NCBI GenBank assembly: GCA_005883355.1
Contig: VAXG01000041.1
Coordinates: forward strand, 1-64,000
Direction of reading: 5' to 3'
Source of the DNA: Actinomycetota bacterium
Lineage (GTDB): Bacteria > Actinomycetota > Thermoleophilia > Gaiellales > Gaiellaceae
DNA length: 64,000 nucleotides
In this document: piece after piece, positions 7,771-16,604 of the stretch
Position numbering within the stretch: position 1 is the stretch's first letter
How the letters are laid out: the number at the start of each line of letters is the position of its first letter
Position numbers and translations under genes: made by a program
The notes under the pieces: generated by a model
Seen by the model: only the letters and a program-made list of their open reading frames with translations
Database searches by the model: none
What the model was told of the DNA's origin: nothing

Positions 7771-9221
7771 TGGAACAGCCTCCCGACACCCCGAGGATCG
7801 GAGTCGACGAATGGGTCGCGAGCGTCGAGGGGAAGCGCGAGCGCTACACCGGCCCGCGCGGCGCCGTCCTGAAAAGGTGGGAGCGCCTACCCCCGGCCGC
7901 ACGCGTGCTGGTGTTCGCGACTCCGGCAGCAGTCTTTCCATTCCTGACGAGCGGGGGAAACCTGTTCCGGTACGGGTTGTTCACGCTCGTCTACGCGCTA
8001 CTCGCCCTCGGCCTCAACATCGTGGTCGGCTTCGCTGGGCTCCTGGACCTCGGCTACGTCGCCTTCTTCGGTTGCGGCGCTTACATGTACGCGATCCTTG
8101 CCTCGCCGCAGTTCGGCAACCACTGGCAGGCCGAGGCGGCGATCCCTGTTGTGGTGGTTTTCACCGCGGTGGTGGGCCTCCTCGTCGGACTTCCGTCTCG
8201 CAGGCTCCTCGGCGACTACCTCGCGATCTTGACGCTCTTTTTCGGTCAGGCATTCGTCGTTTTCGTCAACAACGCCAACCGGATCAGTTTTCCGTTCGTG
8301 GGCCACGCCGATCTGACGGGCGGAGCGAACGGGATCGCGAACATCGACCCGTTCAATTTCTTCGGCTACAGGATCGACTCGACGAGGAAGCAGTACTACC
8401 TCCTGCTGATTGCAGTCGCGCTCGTCTTGATCCTGTTGATGTTCGTGAACGAATCGAGGACAGGGCGTGCCTGGCGCGCTCTCCGAGAGGATCCCCTCGC
8501 CGCTGAGGTGATGAGCATCCCGGTGAATCGGCTGAAGCTGCTCGCGTTCGTCTTCGGCGCCGCGGTTGCGGGCTTGACGGGTGCGATCTACGGCACGATC
8601 GCGACGGCGGCGCTGCCTGGGGACTATGACGTCGGACTGCTGATCACGGTCTATGCGATCATGATCCTCGGCGGCTTCGGGAGCATCATGGGAATCGTCG
8701 TCGGCGCCATGATCGTCAACAACATACCCAAACTACTCCACTCCTCGGCCAACGCACGCCCACTGTTCTACGGCACGATTCTGCTCGCCATTCTCGTGAA
8801 GCTGCGGCCCTGGCGGCTCCTAGCAGCCGAGCTCGGGGGACTGGTCGCGTTTGGTTTCGCAATCCATGGAATCGCGTCGGCGGCGTATCCACGTCTCGTC
8901 GACGGCGAGTCGATCGGGTCGGGCGTCAGTGCGCGAGCCCTCGACCACTGGATGCTCTTCCCGAAGAACCCCGTGAAGATCGCGGACGTCGCCTACATCC
9001 TGCTCGTGGCCGCAATCGTCGTGTATCCGCAGCTCAGTCGTGTCTGGCGAGCCGTTCTCTTACCGCCGCTCCTCTATCTGGTCATGTTCGTCTGGGAGAA
9101 CCTGTTGCTCGTGCACATCGGTGGAGCCACGCGGTTGATCCTGCTCGGCGCGATGCTCGTTGCGCTCATGAACATCCGGCCACAGGGTCTCTTCGGCACG
9201 GCGACCGTGGAGATCGCATGA
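7770..9221 (+). CDS. livM: Branched-chain amino acid ABC permease, LivM type, with extra membrane insert
   Basis: 483 aa from the ATG at 7770 (a GTG one codon earlier also works). The core shows the LivM signatures (ALGLNIVVGFAGLLDLGY, then RAWRALREDPLAAEVMS and GLTGAIYG). Usual LivM proteins are about 320-360 residues and end in a RPQG motif soon after the last helix. Here roughly 110 extra residues with two or three hydrophobic segments lie between LLAILVKLRPW and the terminal NIRPQGLFGT. The insert has the same base composition as the rest. Its stop overlaps livG (ATGA). Confidence 0.9.
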   Translation: MEQPPDTPRIGVDEWVASVEGKRERYTGPRGAVLKRWERLPPAARVLVFATPAAVFPFLTSGGNLFRYGLFTLVYALLALGLNIVVGFAGLLDLGYVAFFGCGAYMYAILASPQFGNHWQAEAAIPVVVVFTAVVGLLVGLPSRRLLGDYLAILTLFFGQAFVVFVNNANRISFPFVGHADLTGGANGIANIDPFNFFGYRIDSTRKQYYLLLIAVALVLILLMFVNESRTGRAWRALREDPLAAEVMSIPVNRLKLLAFVFGAAVAGLTGAIYGTIATAALPGDYDVGLLITVYAIMILGGFGSIMGIVVGAMIVNNIPKLLHSSANARPLFYGTILLAILVKLRPWRLLAAELGGLVAFGFAIHGIASAAYPRLVDGESIGSGVSARALDHWMLFPKNPVKIADVAYILLVAAIVVYPQLSRVWRAVLLPPLLYLVMFVWENLLLVHIGGATRLILLGAMLVALMNIRPQGLFGTATVEIA

Positions 9222-10015
9222 CGGGCGACGCGACGCTGCTCGAGTTGAAGGAGCTCGACAAGTCGTTCGGCGGACTGCGCGTGATCGCGGATCTCGACAT
9301 GGTCGTGAAGGAGCACGAGATCGTGAGCGTGATCGGGCCGAACGGCGCCGGCAAGACGACGCTCTTCAACCTGATCACCGGCATCTACCGGCCCGATTCA
9401 GGCGAGATTCAGCTCGACGGCAGAAATCTCGTCGGCATGGCGCCCCACAAGATCACGGAGCTCGGGATCGCCCGCACCTTTCAGACGCTGCGCCTCTTTC
9501 TGAACATGACGGTCAAGGAGAACGTCATGGCAGCGCAATACGGCCACACGAAGGTCGGCGTCCTCCGCTCGATGGTCCGGACCCCCGGAGCGCGGAGGGA
9601 GGAGAAGGAGATCCATCGCCTCGCCGAGGAGAAGCTCGGATTCTTCGGCGACAGGCTGATGGGCTACCGCTGGGACCAGTTCGCCTACAGCCTGTCGTAC
9701 GCGAACCGAAGGCGACTCGAGATCGCGCGCGCGATGGCGACGCAGGCGCGCATCCTGCTCCTCGACGAGCCCGCCGCCGGAATGAACCCACGCGAGACGC
9801 ATGAGATAACGGAGCTGATCGGAAAGCTCCGCGACGACGGCGGCTACACGATCCTCGTGATCGAGCACGACATGCATGTCGTCGAAGGCATCTCCGATCG
9901 TGTCGTCGCCCTCGACCACGGCGTCAAGATCGCCGAAGGATCGTTCGAAGCCGTCGCGACCGACCCCCGGGTCGTGGAGGCATATCTCGGTCTGCGAAAG
10001 ACAGAGACGAAATGA
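9218..10015 (+). CDS. livG: Branched-chain amino acid ABC ATPase, LivG type
   Basis: 265-residue cytoplasmic ATPase. Walker A is GPNGAGKTT (about residues 39-47), Walker B is ILLLDEPAAGMNP and the H-loop follows at IEHDMHVV. The C-terminal VVEAYLG tail is typical of LivG. The signature motif reads LSYANRRRLEIARA instead of the usual LSYGQQRR, so its glycine is replaced by alanine. It overlaps both neighbours by the 4-nt ATGA, showing tight translational coupling. Confidence 0.94.
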   Translation: MTGDATLLELKELDKSFGGLRVIADLDMVVKEHEIVSVIGPNGAGKTTLFNLITGIYRPDSGEIQLDGRNLVGMAPHKITELGIARTFQTLRLFLNMTVKENVMAAQYGHTKVGVLRSMVRTPGARREEKEIHRLAEEKLGFFGDRLMGYRWDQFAYSLSYANRRRLEIARAMATQARILLLDEPAAGMNPRETHEITELIGKLRDDGGYTILVIEHDMHVVEGISDRVVALDHGVKIAEGSFEAVATDPRVVEAYLGLRKTETK

Positions 10016-10740
10016 GCGCCAACGGCGCACCGGATCTGCTGCGGCTGAAGGGCATCGATACGTACTACGGCGAGATCCACATCCTCGAGAACCTGAACCT
10101 GAACGTTCGTGAGGGCGAGCTCGTGTCGCTGCTCGGTGGCAACGCCTCGGGAAAGTCCACGACGCTGAAGACGATTCTCGGCCTCGTGCAGCCACGCAAC
10201 GGCTCCGTCGAGTTTCGCGGCGAGGAGGTGACAGGCCGCAACACCAGTTATCGGATCCGGCAGGGGATGGCGATCGTTCCGGAGAACCGCCGTCTGTTCG
10301 GGCCGATGACGGTGCTGGAGAACCTCGAGATGGGTGCGTACCTCATCCGAGACACGAAAGGGCGCAAGGAGGACTTCGATCGGGTCTACACGCTCTTCCC
10401 GCTGCTGCACGAGCGGCGCAGCCAGCTCGCCGGCACGCTCTCCGGCGGTGAGCAGCAGATGGTCGCGATGGGCCGCGCTTTGATGGCGCGCCCGAAGCTC
10501 CTGCTGATGGACGAGCCTTCGATGGGTCTGGCACCGATCCTCGTCGAGCGAAGCTTCGAGATCATCCAGCAAGTCCATCAGTCCGGAGTTGCGATGCTCG
10601 TCGTCGAGCAGAATGCAAACATGGCTCTCTCGATCGCCGACCGCGGATACGTTCTCTCGACGGGGCGGCTCGTCTTGCAGGGGCCGGCGAACGAGCTCCT
10701 GCAGCACGAGGACTTGCGAAAGGCCTACCTTGGCCGTTGA
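10012..10740 (+). CDS. livF: Branched-chain amino acid ABC ATPase, LivF type
   Basis: 242-residue ATPase and partner of LivG. It starts with the LivF hallmark IDTYYGEIHILENLNL. Walker A reads GGNASGKST, a slight variant of GxNGAGKT. The signature TLSGGEQQMVAMGRAL and Walker B LLLMDEPSMGLAP are intact, as is the C-terminal LRKAYLGR. It overlaps LivG by ATGA and overlaps the start of the aminotransferase gene by about 11 nt. Confidence 0.94.
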   Translation: MSANGAPDLLRLKGIDTYYGEIHILENLNLNVREGELVSLLGGNASGKSTTLKTILGLVQPRNGSVEFRGEEVTGRNTSYRIRQGMAIVPENRRLFGPMTVLENLEMGAYLIRDTKGRKEDFDRVYTLFPLLHERRSQLAGTLSGGEQQMVAMGRALMARPKLLLMDEPSMGLAPILVERSFEIIQQVHQSGVAMLVVEQNANMALSIADRGYVLSTGRLVLQGPANELLQHEDLRKAYLGR

Positions 10741-11884
10741 GGCAGCGACGCTCGCGGAGCGTTGCCGTGACCGCTTCCCCATCTTCGAGCACCAGGTCTA
10801 CATCAACTCCTGCTCGCAGGGAGCGCTCTCGGACTCGGTGCGCGCCGCGTACCAGCAGTACCTCGCCGACTGGGACGAGAAGGGCGCGCCATGGGAGTAC
10901 TGGGTCGAGCGGCAGGAAGCGGCGCGCGCCGCCTTTGCGGGGCTCGTCAACGCGGGCCCGGACGAGATCGCGGTCACGACATCGCTGTCCGCAGGCGTGA
11001 GCGCCCTCGCAAGCGGTCTGCGCTTCACGAGGAGATCGAAGGTCGTGCTCACGGACTGGGAGTTCCCGACGATCGGCCAGATCTGGCACGCGCAGGAGGC
11101 GCGCGGCGCACGGGTCTCGCACGTGCCGGCGGCAGACGACGGAACCATCCCGCTCGAGCACTTCGAGCGCGCGATCGACGACGACACGCTCATCGTTTCG
11201 ATCACTCATGTCTGTTATCGCAACGGCGCGATGCTGGACGTGCCTGCGGTCGTCGAGCTCGCGCACGAGCGCGGCGCGCTCGTCCTGCTCGACGCGTTCC
11301 AGGCGATCGGCTCGCTGCCGGTCGATGTCGCCGGGCTCGGCGTCGACTTTCTCGGTGCGGGGGTCCTCAAATACCTGCTCGGGTCGGCGGGGCTCGGGTT
11401 CTTCTACTGCCGGCGCGATCTCGTCGAGCGTGTCTGGCCTACGCAGACAGGCTGGTTCGCGGACGAGAACATCTTCGCCATGGATCACACCGACTACTCG
11501 CCCGCCCGAACTGCAGCGCGCTTCCAGTCGGGCACCCCGCCGGTGCCGTCCATCTATGCGGGCATCGCCGGGATCGAGCTGATGCAGGAGATCGGGATCG
11601 CTGCGACGCGCGACCACGTGCAGACACTGAACGCGCATCTGCTCGAAGGCCTGGACGAGCTGCAGGCCAAGGTCGTCACGCCGCGAGCGCCGGAACATCG
11701 CGGCGCGCTCATCTGCGTCAAGTCGACCGACGCGAAGGCTTTGGTCGTCGCGCTCGGCGACGAAGGCATCGTCACCTCGGATCGCGACGACAACCTGCGT
11801 ATCTCGGCTCACTGTTACAACACGGTTGAGGACGTCGACACGGTCCTCGCCGCACTGCAGCGCCATCGCAAGCTCCTCGCCTAA
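10730..11884 (+). CDS. Class V PLP-dependent aminotransferase
   Basis: About 384 aa, fold type I, aminotransferase class V (cysteine desulfurase / isopenicillin-N-epimerase-like group). The N-terminal segment FPIFEHQVYINSCSQGALSD opens the fold; the PLP-binding Asp is in LVLLDAFQAIG and the Schiff-base Lys in GAGVLKYLLGSAGLG. The first plausible start is the TTG at 10730, inside the end of livF; the longer frame upstream is a shadow of livF. Its position as last gene of the Liv operon suggests it acts on the imported compound, but the substrate is unknown. Confidence 0.85.
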   Translation: MAVEAATLAERCRDRFPIFEHQVYINSCSQGALSDSVRAAYQQYLADWDEKGAPWEYWVERQEAARAAFAGLVNAGPDEIAVTTSLSAGVSALASGLRFTRRSKVVLTDWEFPTIGQIWHAQEARGARVSHVPAADDGTIPLEHFERAIDDDTLIVSITHVCYRNGAMLDVPAVVELAHERGALVLLDAFQAIGSLPVDVAGLGVDFLGAGVLKYLLGSAGLGFFYCRRDLVERVWPTQTGWFADENIFAMDHTDYSPARTAARFQSGTPPVPSIYAGIAGIELMQEIGIAATRDHVQTLNAHLLEGLDELQAKVVTPRAPEHRGALICVKSTDAKALVVALGDEGIVTSDRDDNLRISAHCYNTVEDVDTVLAALQRHRKLLA

Positions 11885-11903
11885 AGCCTGACCCTGTGAA
11901 GGG

Positions 11904-11932
11904 TTGACCTGGCATAGCAAAAGTGCTATATC
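11904..11932 (+). promoter_or_regulatory. Sigma70-type promoter for the DUF2339 gene
   Basis: TTGACC (11904-11909), 17-nt spacer, TATATC (11927-11932). The region is markedly A/T-richer than its surroundings and lies 38 nt before the ATG at 11970, which has an SD-like AAGGAG. Confidence 0.55.
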
Positions 11933-11969
11933 AGGTGACAACGGATGCCAGAGGCGCAAGGAGCCTTCG

Positions 11970-14900
11970 ATGACTGAGCCCGCCGCCCCGCAACTCGTAC
12001 CGACGTCGAGCCACCGCTGGAGGGCGGCCGTCTTCTTCGGTTTGTCCGCTCTCGTCTGGACTGTCTTGCTCGGCGAGATCGTGGCCTTCTCGAGCAACCA
12101 CGAGTTCTACGTGGTTCTCTGGTGCGGAAGCGCGATTGCGCTCTGGTTCCTGCTGTTCGGAGAGCTGCAGAACACGGCGCGGCCTGCACTTCCGATCGCC
12201 TTCAAATGGTGGGTCCTTACTCTCGGCGGCCCGTTCGGCGTGGCCTACGTGCTCTACGTTCGCAAGAATTCGGATCCGAGCTCGCCGCCGGCTCAGCAGT
12301 TCGCCCAGGCTTCGCCGAGCAAGCCCGCCGACCTCGTCAGTCGTGTCGCGTTCCTCGAACGACGCGTTGCGGAGCTGCAGACGATCGTCGAAGGCCTCCA
12401 GGCGGGCCGGGCGACGGCGCCGAGCCGCGAGGCCGCACCTCCGCCGACGCCACGGTGGGAAGAGCCTGCACCTCCTCCCCCTCCACGACCGCAACCGCCG
12501 CTGGAGGTCCCTCCACGTCCCGCCCCGGCCGCGGCCGCACCGCTGCAGCCGAAAGTGAGCACCGGCTTCGACTGGGGTCGCACGATGTCCGCCACCGATC
12601 TGATGGGAGCGAAGGCACTGGCCTTCGCGGGCGGCGTCGTGACGCTGCTCGGCGTCGTCTTCTTCTTCGTTCTCGCGGTCAACCGCGGCTGGGTGGGGCC
12701 TGGCATGCGCGTCACGTTCGGCGGTGTCGCCTCGGGAATCGTGTTCGGCGCCGGCCTCTGGTTGCAGCGACGCTACGAGACGACGTACTCCGCGCTCGTC
12801 GCAGTGGGAACCGGTATCGCCAGCGCATACGCCACCTTGCTGGCCTCGGTCTCGCTGTACGACATGGTCTCGAAGCCGGTCGCGCTCGCGGTTGCTGCGG
12901 CGATCGCCTCCGTCGCCGTCGCAGTCTCGCTTGCATGGAACTCTGAGGTGGTCGCCGGCTTCGGCCTGATCGGCGCGATGATCGTGCCGGCGACGCTCGT
13001 CTTCCAGGGCGGCCTACGGGAGATCGGCACTGCGTTCGTCGCAGTCGTGTTCGCCGGGGCCGCGACAGTCGCAGTCAGCCGGCGCTGGTGGGTCCTGCTG
13101 CAGGTCGCGGCGCTCGTCAGCGTGCCGCAAGCGCTTGCTCAGGCCGCGGCCGCCGATTCTGCACACGCGAGCATCGTCACGCTTGCCGCCGCCTTCTGGC
13201 TCCTCTATCTCGCCGCAGGTTTGGTGTTCCAGTTCAAGCTCGGCCCTGCCCTCGCAGCAGCGCCCGCATCGTTCTTGACGGGCGGGGCGGTCTTCGCGGG
13301 CGTTTCTGCCGCGCTGCTCTACGGCCGACGCGACGGTGGCGTGCCGCAGGGCATCGCTCAGCTCGTTGTTGCCGCGGTCTACGTCGCAGTCGCCGCGGCG
13401 CGCTATCGACGTGCGCGTGAGTCCGCGACGCTCCTATTGGCACTCGGCCTTGCGCTTGCGGCGATCGGCCTGGCCGAAGCGTTGTCCGGATCGTCATTGA
13501 CCTATGCCTGGGCTGCGGAGGCCGCGCTGCTCGTGTGGCTGTCGAGCCGTGTTCGCGACGCCCGCTTCCAGTTGCCGGCTCTGGCCTATCTTGCGCTGGC
13601 CCTCGTCCATTCGCTCGTCACCGAAGCGAGACCGGATCACCTCTCCGAGCCGATCCGTCATCCCGCGAGCGGCGCGCCTGCTCTCATGGCGATCGCACTG
13701 GCTGCACTCGTGTTCGCGCGTGTCAAGCGTTCGTGGGCCGACGACGATCGGCCGCCGACCGGGTTCCTTCGTGCCCTCGATCCGCTCCTCGCCTGGCTGC
13801 GCACGAACGAGGCCGCCGTGAACGTGGGCATGTATAGCTTGGCCGCGATCGTCGCGGCGTACGCCGCGTCGCTCGGCATTCTCGAGCTGTGCCAGGACGT
13901 CTGGCCCGGAAACAGCATCGAGACACCGTTCGAGTGGGGTCACGTCGCGGTCGACTCCGCGTGGGCGCTCGCCGGTCTTGCCGTTGTGCTCGGCTCCATC
14001 CGCCGGCGCTCCAATGTCGGGCTCGCGCTGGGGTTCGGTTGGCTCGCCCTCACCGTCGCGAAGGCCGTCGCCTTCGACGTGGTCACGCTTGCCCAGACGC
14101 GCTACGGCATCGCGTTTGCCGTCGTGGGTGCCGCGGTGCTTCTGGCCGGCCTCGCCCGCGAGCTTTCGGTGCCCGACTCAGTCACGGGCGAAGGGGCGAG
14201 CTCGCTCTTCGTCAGCGTCGCTTTTCTCCTCGCCGGCACGCTCGTCCTCGTTCCCGATCGCGTCGGCGGAGCCGACGGCAACGGTCTCGTCGTCCTCGGG
14301 GTCGGCGTGCTGTACGCCGCGCTCGCAGCCGGTGCTCTTTCGCGGCCGAACCAGCGCGACCTGACGACGTTTCTGTGGATACTCGGGCTGGCACTCGCGG
14401 CGGCGGGGGAGGAGATGCTGCTGAGCGGCGTCTGGCTCGTCCTCGTCTACACGGCCACGGCTGCGCTGCTCGCCGTCGTCGCCGTCAAGGTAAACGAGCG
14501 GCGCCTCCAGATCGCCTCGCTCGTCTACCTTGCTTTCGGCGCGCTGTTGACGCTCGCGGAAGAGGCTCCGCCCACACACCTTCTCGTCTCGCGCGCCCAT
14601 CCGGGGCACGGCGTGCCCAGCTTGCTCCTTGTGATCGCCGCGACGGCGGTGCTCGCATGGTCTCTCTCGTGGAACGAGCGTTATCGTCTGCAGGCGATCT
14701 GGGTTGCAGGCGGACTGGCGGTCTACGCCGCCTCGCTCTCGATCCTGGAAGCCATGCAGCGCATCTCGAACCAGGGCGTCGACACGGACTTTCAGCGTGG
14801 GCACACGGTCGTGAGCGCCTTCTGGGGCCTGCTCGCGCTCGTCTCTCTCTACGTTGGGCTCAAGCGAAAACGGAGCTTGTTGCGCGTCGGCGGGTTCATC

Positions 14901-15053
14901 CTCTTCGCCATCAGCCTCGGCAAGATCTTCCTCTATGACCTTCCGAGCCTGAGCTCTGTGCAGCGGGCTCTCTCGTTCCTCGCCGTCGGCGCCGTCTTGC
15001 TCCTCGGCGGCTTCTTCTACCAGCGCCTCAGTGCCCAGTTCGACGAGCGATAG
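11970..15053 (+). CDS. DUF2339 multi-pass membrane protein
   Basis: 1027 aa from the ATG at 11970, which has an AAGGAGCC ribosome site 4 nt upstream. Three short hydrophobic stretches are followed by a coiled coil (VSRVAFLERRVAELQTIVEG, near residue 130) and a proline-rich linker (about 160-190). Then come some 25 or more hydrophobic helices, beginning with the DUF2339 core around DLMGAKALAFAGGVV. Family members are large integral membrane proteins of unknown biochemical role. Base composition and codon use match the neighbours, and nothing looks broken. Confidence 0.88.
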   Translation: MTEPAAPQLVPTSSHRWRAAVFFGLSALVWTVLLGEIVAFSSNHEFYVVLWCGSAIALWFLLFGELQNTARPALPIAFKWWVLTLGGPFGVAYVLYVRKNSDPSSPPAQQFAQASPSKPADLVSRVAFLERRVAELQTIVEGLQAGRATAPSREAAPPPTPRWEEPAPPPPPRPQPPLEVPPRPAPAAAAPLQPKVSTGFDWGRTMSATDLMGAKALAFAGGVVTLLGVVFFFVLAVNRGWVGPGMRVTFGGVASGIVFGAGLWLQRRYETTYSALVAVGTGIASAYATLLASVSLYDMVSKPVALAVAAAIASVAVAVSLAWNSEVVAGFGLIGAMIVPATLVFQGGLREIGTAFVAVVFAGAATVAVSRRWWVLLQVAALVSVPQALAQAAAADSAHASIVTLAAAFWLLYLAAGLVFQFKLGPALAAAPASFLTGGAVFAGVSAALLYGRRDGGVPQGIAQLVVAAVYVAVAAARYRRARESATLLLALGLALAAIGLAEALSGSSLTYAWAAEAALLVWLSSRVRDARFQLPALAYLALALVHSLVTEARPDHLSEPIRHPASGAPALMAIALAALVFARVKRSWADDDRPPTGFLRALDPLLAWLRTNEAAVNVGMYSLAAIVAAYAASLGILELCQDVWPGNSIETPFEWGHVAVDSAWALAGLAVVLGSIRRRSNVGLALGFGWLALTVAKAVAFDVVTLAQTRYGIAFAVVGAAVLLAGLARELSVPDSVTGEGASSLFVSVAFLLAGTLVLVPDRVGGADGNGLVVLGVGVLYAALAAGALSRPNQRDLTTFLWILGLALAAAGEEMLLSGVWLVLVYTATAALLAVVAVKVNERRLQIASLVYLAFGALLTLAEEAPPTHLLVSRAHPGHGVPSLLLVIAATAVLAWSLSWNERYRLQAIWVAGGLAVYAASLSILEAMQRISNQGVDTDFQRGHTVVSAFWGLLALVSLYVGLKRKRSLLRVGGFILFAISLGKIFLYDLPSLSSVQRALSFLAVGAVLLLGGFFYQRLSAQFDER

Positions 15054-15063
15054 CATTTCTGCA

Positions 15064-15342
15064 ATGCCGCGAATGAACAAGGGCGCCCTCGAGCGCTTGC
15101 AGGAACGAATCCGCACCGCCGACAGGGGGTGGTTCTTCGCCGCCGTGGCGGACAAGGTGGCCGAGCGGCGTCAGGCGAGTGGACTTTCCCAGCGCGAGCT
15201 CGCCGAGCTGGTCGGCACCACCCAGTCGGCGATCGCGCGGCTGGAGCGGGGAGGCCGGCCGCCGCGGATCGACACGCTGCTTCGGATCGCAGATGCACTC
15301 GAGTGCGATCTCGTCGTCGATCTGAAGCCGCGCCGGCACTAG
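15064..15342 (+). CDS. XRE-family helix-turn-helix regulator
   Basis: 92-residue DNA-binding protein. The HTH spans about residues 38-62 (LSQRELAELVGTTQSAIARLE), followed by RPPRIDTLLRIADALEC, as in XRE/HipB-type antitoxins and small repressors. The start at 15064 (MPRMNKG) was chosen; the ATG at 15073 is also possible. It lies 10 bp after the DUF2339 gene. No toxin-like (RelE/HigB/HipA) partner is adjacent. Confidence 0.85.
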   Translation: MPRMNKGALERLQERIRTADRGWFFAAVADKVAERRQASGLSQRELAELVGTTQSAIARLERGGRPPRIDTLLRIADALECDLVVDLKPRRH

Positions 15343-15355
15343 ACTTCCTGGCCTC

Positions 15356-15676
15356 TTGGCGGACGGTGACATCGAGGTCGGCACGATCGAGGATGCATCT
15401 GCTGCAGTCGCTCGCCTGCTTGCGGTCACGCACGCGTCGTACGAGCGCAGGGCCCAGCTCGAACACGCCCTTGAGTCGCGGATCTCGATCGAGCAGGCGA
15501 AGGGGATCGTCGCGGAACGGTACGGGCTCGAGGTCGACGAGGCATTCGACCTGATCCGCCGAACGGCGCGCACGCACCGGATGAAGATCAACGATCTCGT
15601 GCGAGCGATTCGGCCCGGCCAGGAGACACCGCCCGAACTGGCAGCGATGATCGCCGCCGAGCGACACGTCAAATAG
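15356..15676 (+). CDS. Stand-alone ANTAR domain protein
   Basis: 106 aa, starting at a TTG. The central part (about residues 40-90; ALESRISIEQAKGIVAERYG, then HRMKINDLVRAI) is a clear ANTAR domain, the RNA-binding module that stabilises antiterminator hairpins. No receiver, GAF or PAS sensor domain is fused, so the input must come from elsewhere. TAGACT lies 10 nt before the TTG. It follows the XRE gene closely, so the two may be co-transcribed. Confidence 0.85.
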   Translation: MADGDIEVGTIEDASAAVARLLAVTHASYERRAQLEHALESRISIEQAKGIVAERYGLEVDEAFDLIRRTARTHRMKINDLVRAIRPGQETPPELAAMIAAERHVK

Positions 15677-15691
15677 CAGTACCGTGAAACA

Positions 15692-16027
15692 ATGAGCTCA
15701 CGCGAGGAGCGCATCGGCCTGAACGAAGTCGTCTTCCGGGAGGTCAACGAGCGGATCGAGGATCTCGCGGAAACGTTCGACCTCAACACGCAAGCGCTCG
15801 ACCTCATCTGCGAATGCGGCAATGGCTCCTGCCGGGAGCGTCTGACGATGACGCGCGCCGAGTACGAGGAGCTCCGCGCTGACCCACATCAGTTCGCCGT
15901 CCATCCCGGTCACGAGTATCCGGAGGTCGAGAGCATCGTCGCCAGGTTGAAGGGCTACTACATCGTGCGGAAGAACAGAGGTGCGCCCGAAGAGATCGCA
16001 GAGAAGACCGATCCACGCGGAACCTGA
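15692..16027 (+). CDS. Conserved hypothetical protein with Cys cluster
   Basis: 111 aa, family not named. An N-terminal helix-rich segment (EVNERIEDLAETFDL) precedes a compact cysteine motif CECGNGSCRERL (CxCxxxxC, about residues 41-52), then an AVHPGHE motif that could add a histidine ligand near residue 70. The Cys/His set could bind zinc, but this is inference. The end overlaps the start of the SGNH hydrolase by 47 nt, in a different frame. Confidence 0.7.
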   Translation: MSSREERIGLNEVVFREVNERIEDLAETFDLNTQALDLICECGNGSCRERLTMTRAEYEELRADPHQFAVHPGHEYPEVESIVARLKGYYIVRKNRGAPEEIAEKTDPRGT

Positions 16028-16604
16028 CGAACGGACTCTCGCCGTTGCGCTCGGCGACTCGATCACCGAAGGCTCGCCGGGCTACGACTCACGCCGCGGT
16101 GGTGACGAGATGAGTCAGTTCGAATACTGGGCGGCGCAAATCGAGCCCCGGCTCGCGTTTCGCAACCATGGGATCTACGGCCAGCGAACGGACGAGATCA
16201 TGGCCCGGCTCGAAAAATGTGCGCCGGGCGCCCATCTTCTCCTCGTCCAGGGCGGCATCAACGACATCGCGCAAAGGCAGTCCGTGCAGGACGCAGCAGA
16301 CAACCTGCGTGCGATGGTCCGGCGCGGCAAGGAGTTAGGGCTGCGCGTCGCCATCGTCGACGTACTGCCGTGGAACAACGGCTGGCCGGACGCGGAACCG
16401 CAGATCCGAGAGCTGAACGCGCTGATCGGAGAGCTGGCGCGCGAGGAGGCCATCCCGTTGCTTTCGTTCCACGACACGCTCGAGGACCCCGACCGCCCCG
16501 GGCGCATGCGCGCCGAGTGGACAGCGGACGGAGACCATCCGTCTATCGAGGGCTATCGCAAGCTCGGGGAGGTCGTCGCGCGCTTGGCGGACTACAGCTG
16601 GTAG
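15981..16604 (+). CDS. SGNH/GDSL hydrolase
   Basis: 207-residue esterase/lipase-fold hydrolase. Block I GDSITEG carries the nucleophile Ser27, block III is GGINDI (about 93) and the catalytic Asp/His pair is in DGDHPSIEGY (about 186). There is no signal peptide, so it is probably cytosolic (TesA-like or arylesterase-like). The GTG at 15981 overlaps the previous gene by 47 nt; no closer canonical start precedes block I in a better position. Confidence 0.88.
   Translation: MRPKRSQRRPIHAEPDERTLAVALGDSITEGSPGYDSRRGGDEMSQFEYWAAQIEPRLAFRNHGIYGQRTDEIMARLEKCAPGAHLLLVQGGINDIAQRQSVQDAADNLRAMVRRGKELGLRVAIVDVLPWNNGWPDAEPQIRELNALIGELAREEAIPLLSFHDTLEDPDRPGRMRAEWTADGDHPSIEGYRKLGEVVARLADYSW

Noticed and set aside
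15064-15342. XRE protein as the antitoxin of a toxin-antitoxin pair
   Set aside because: Neighbours are DUF2339 and ANTAR proteins; neither resembles RelE, HigB or HipA.
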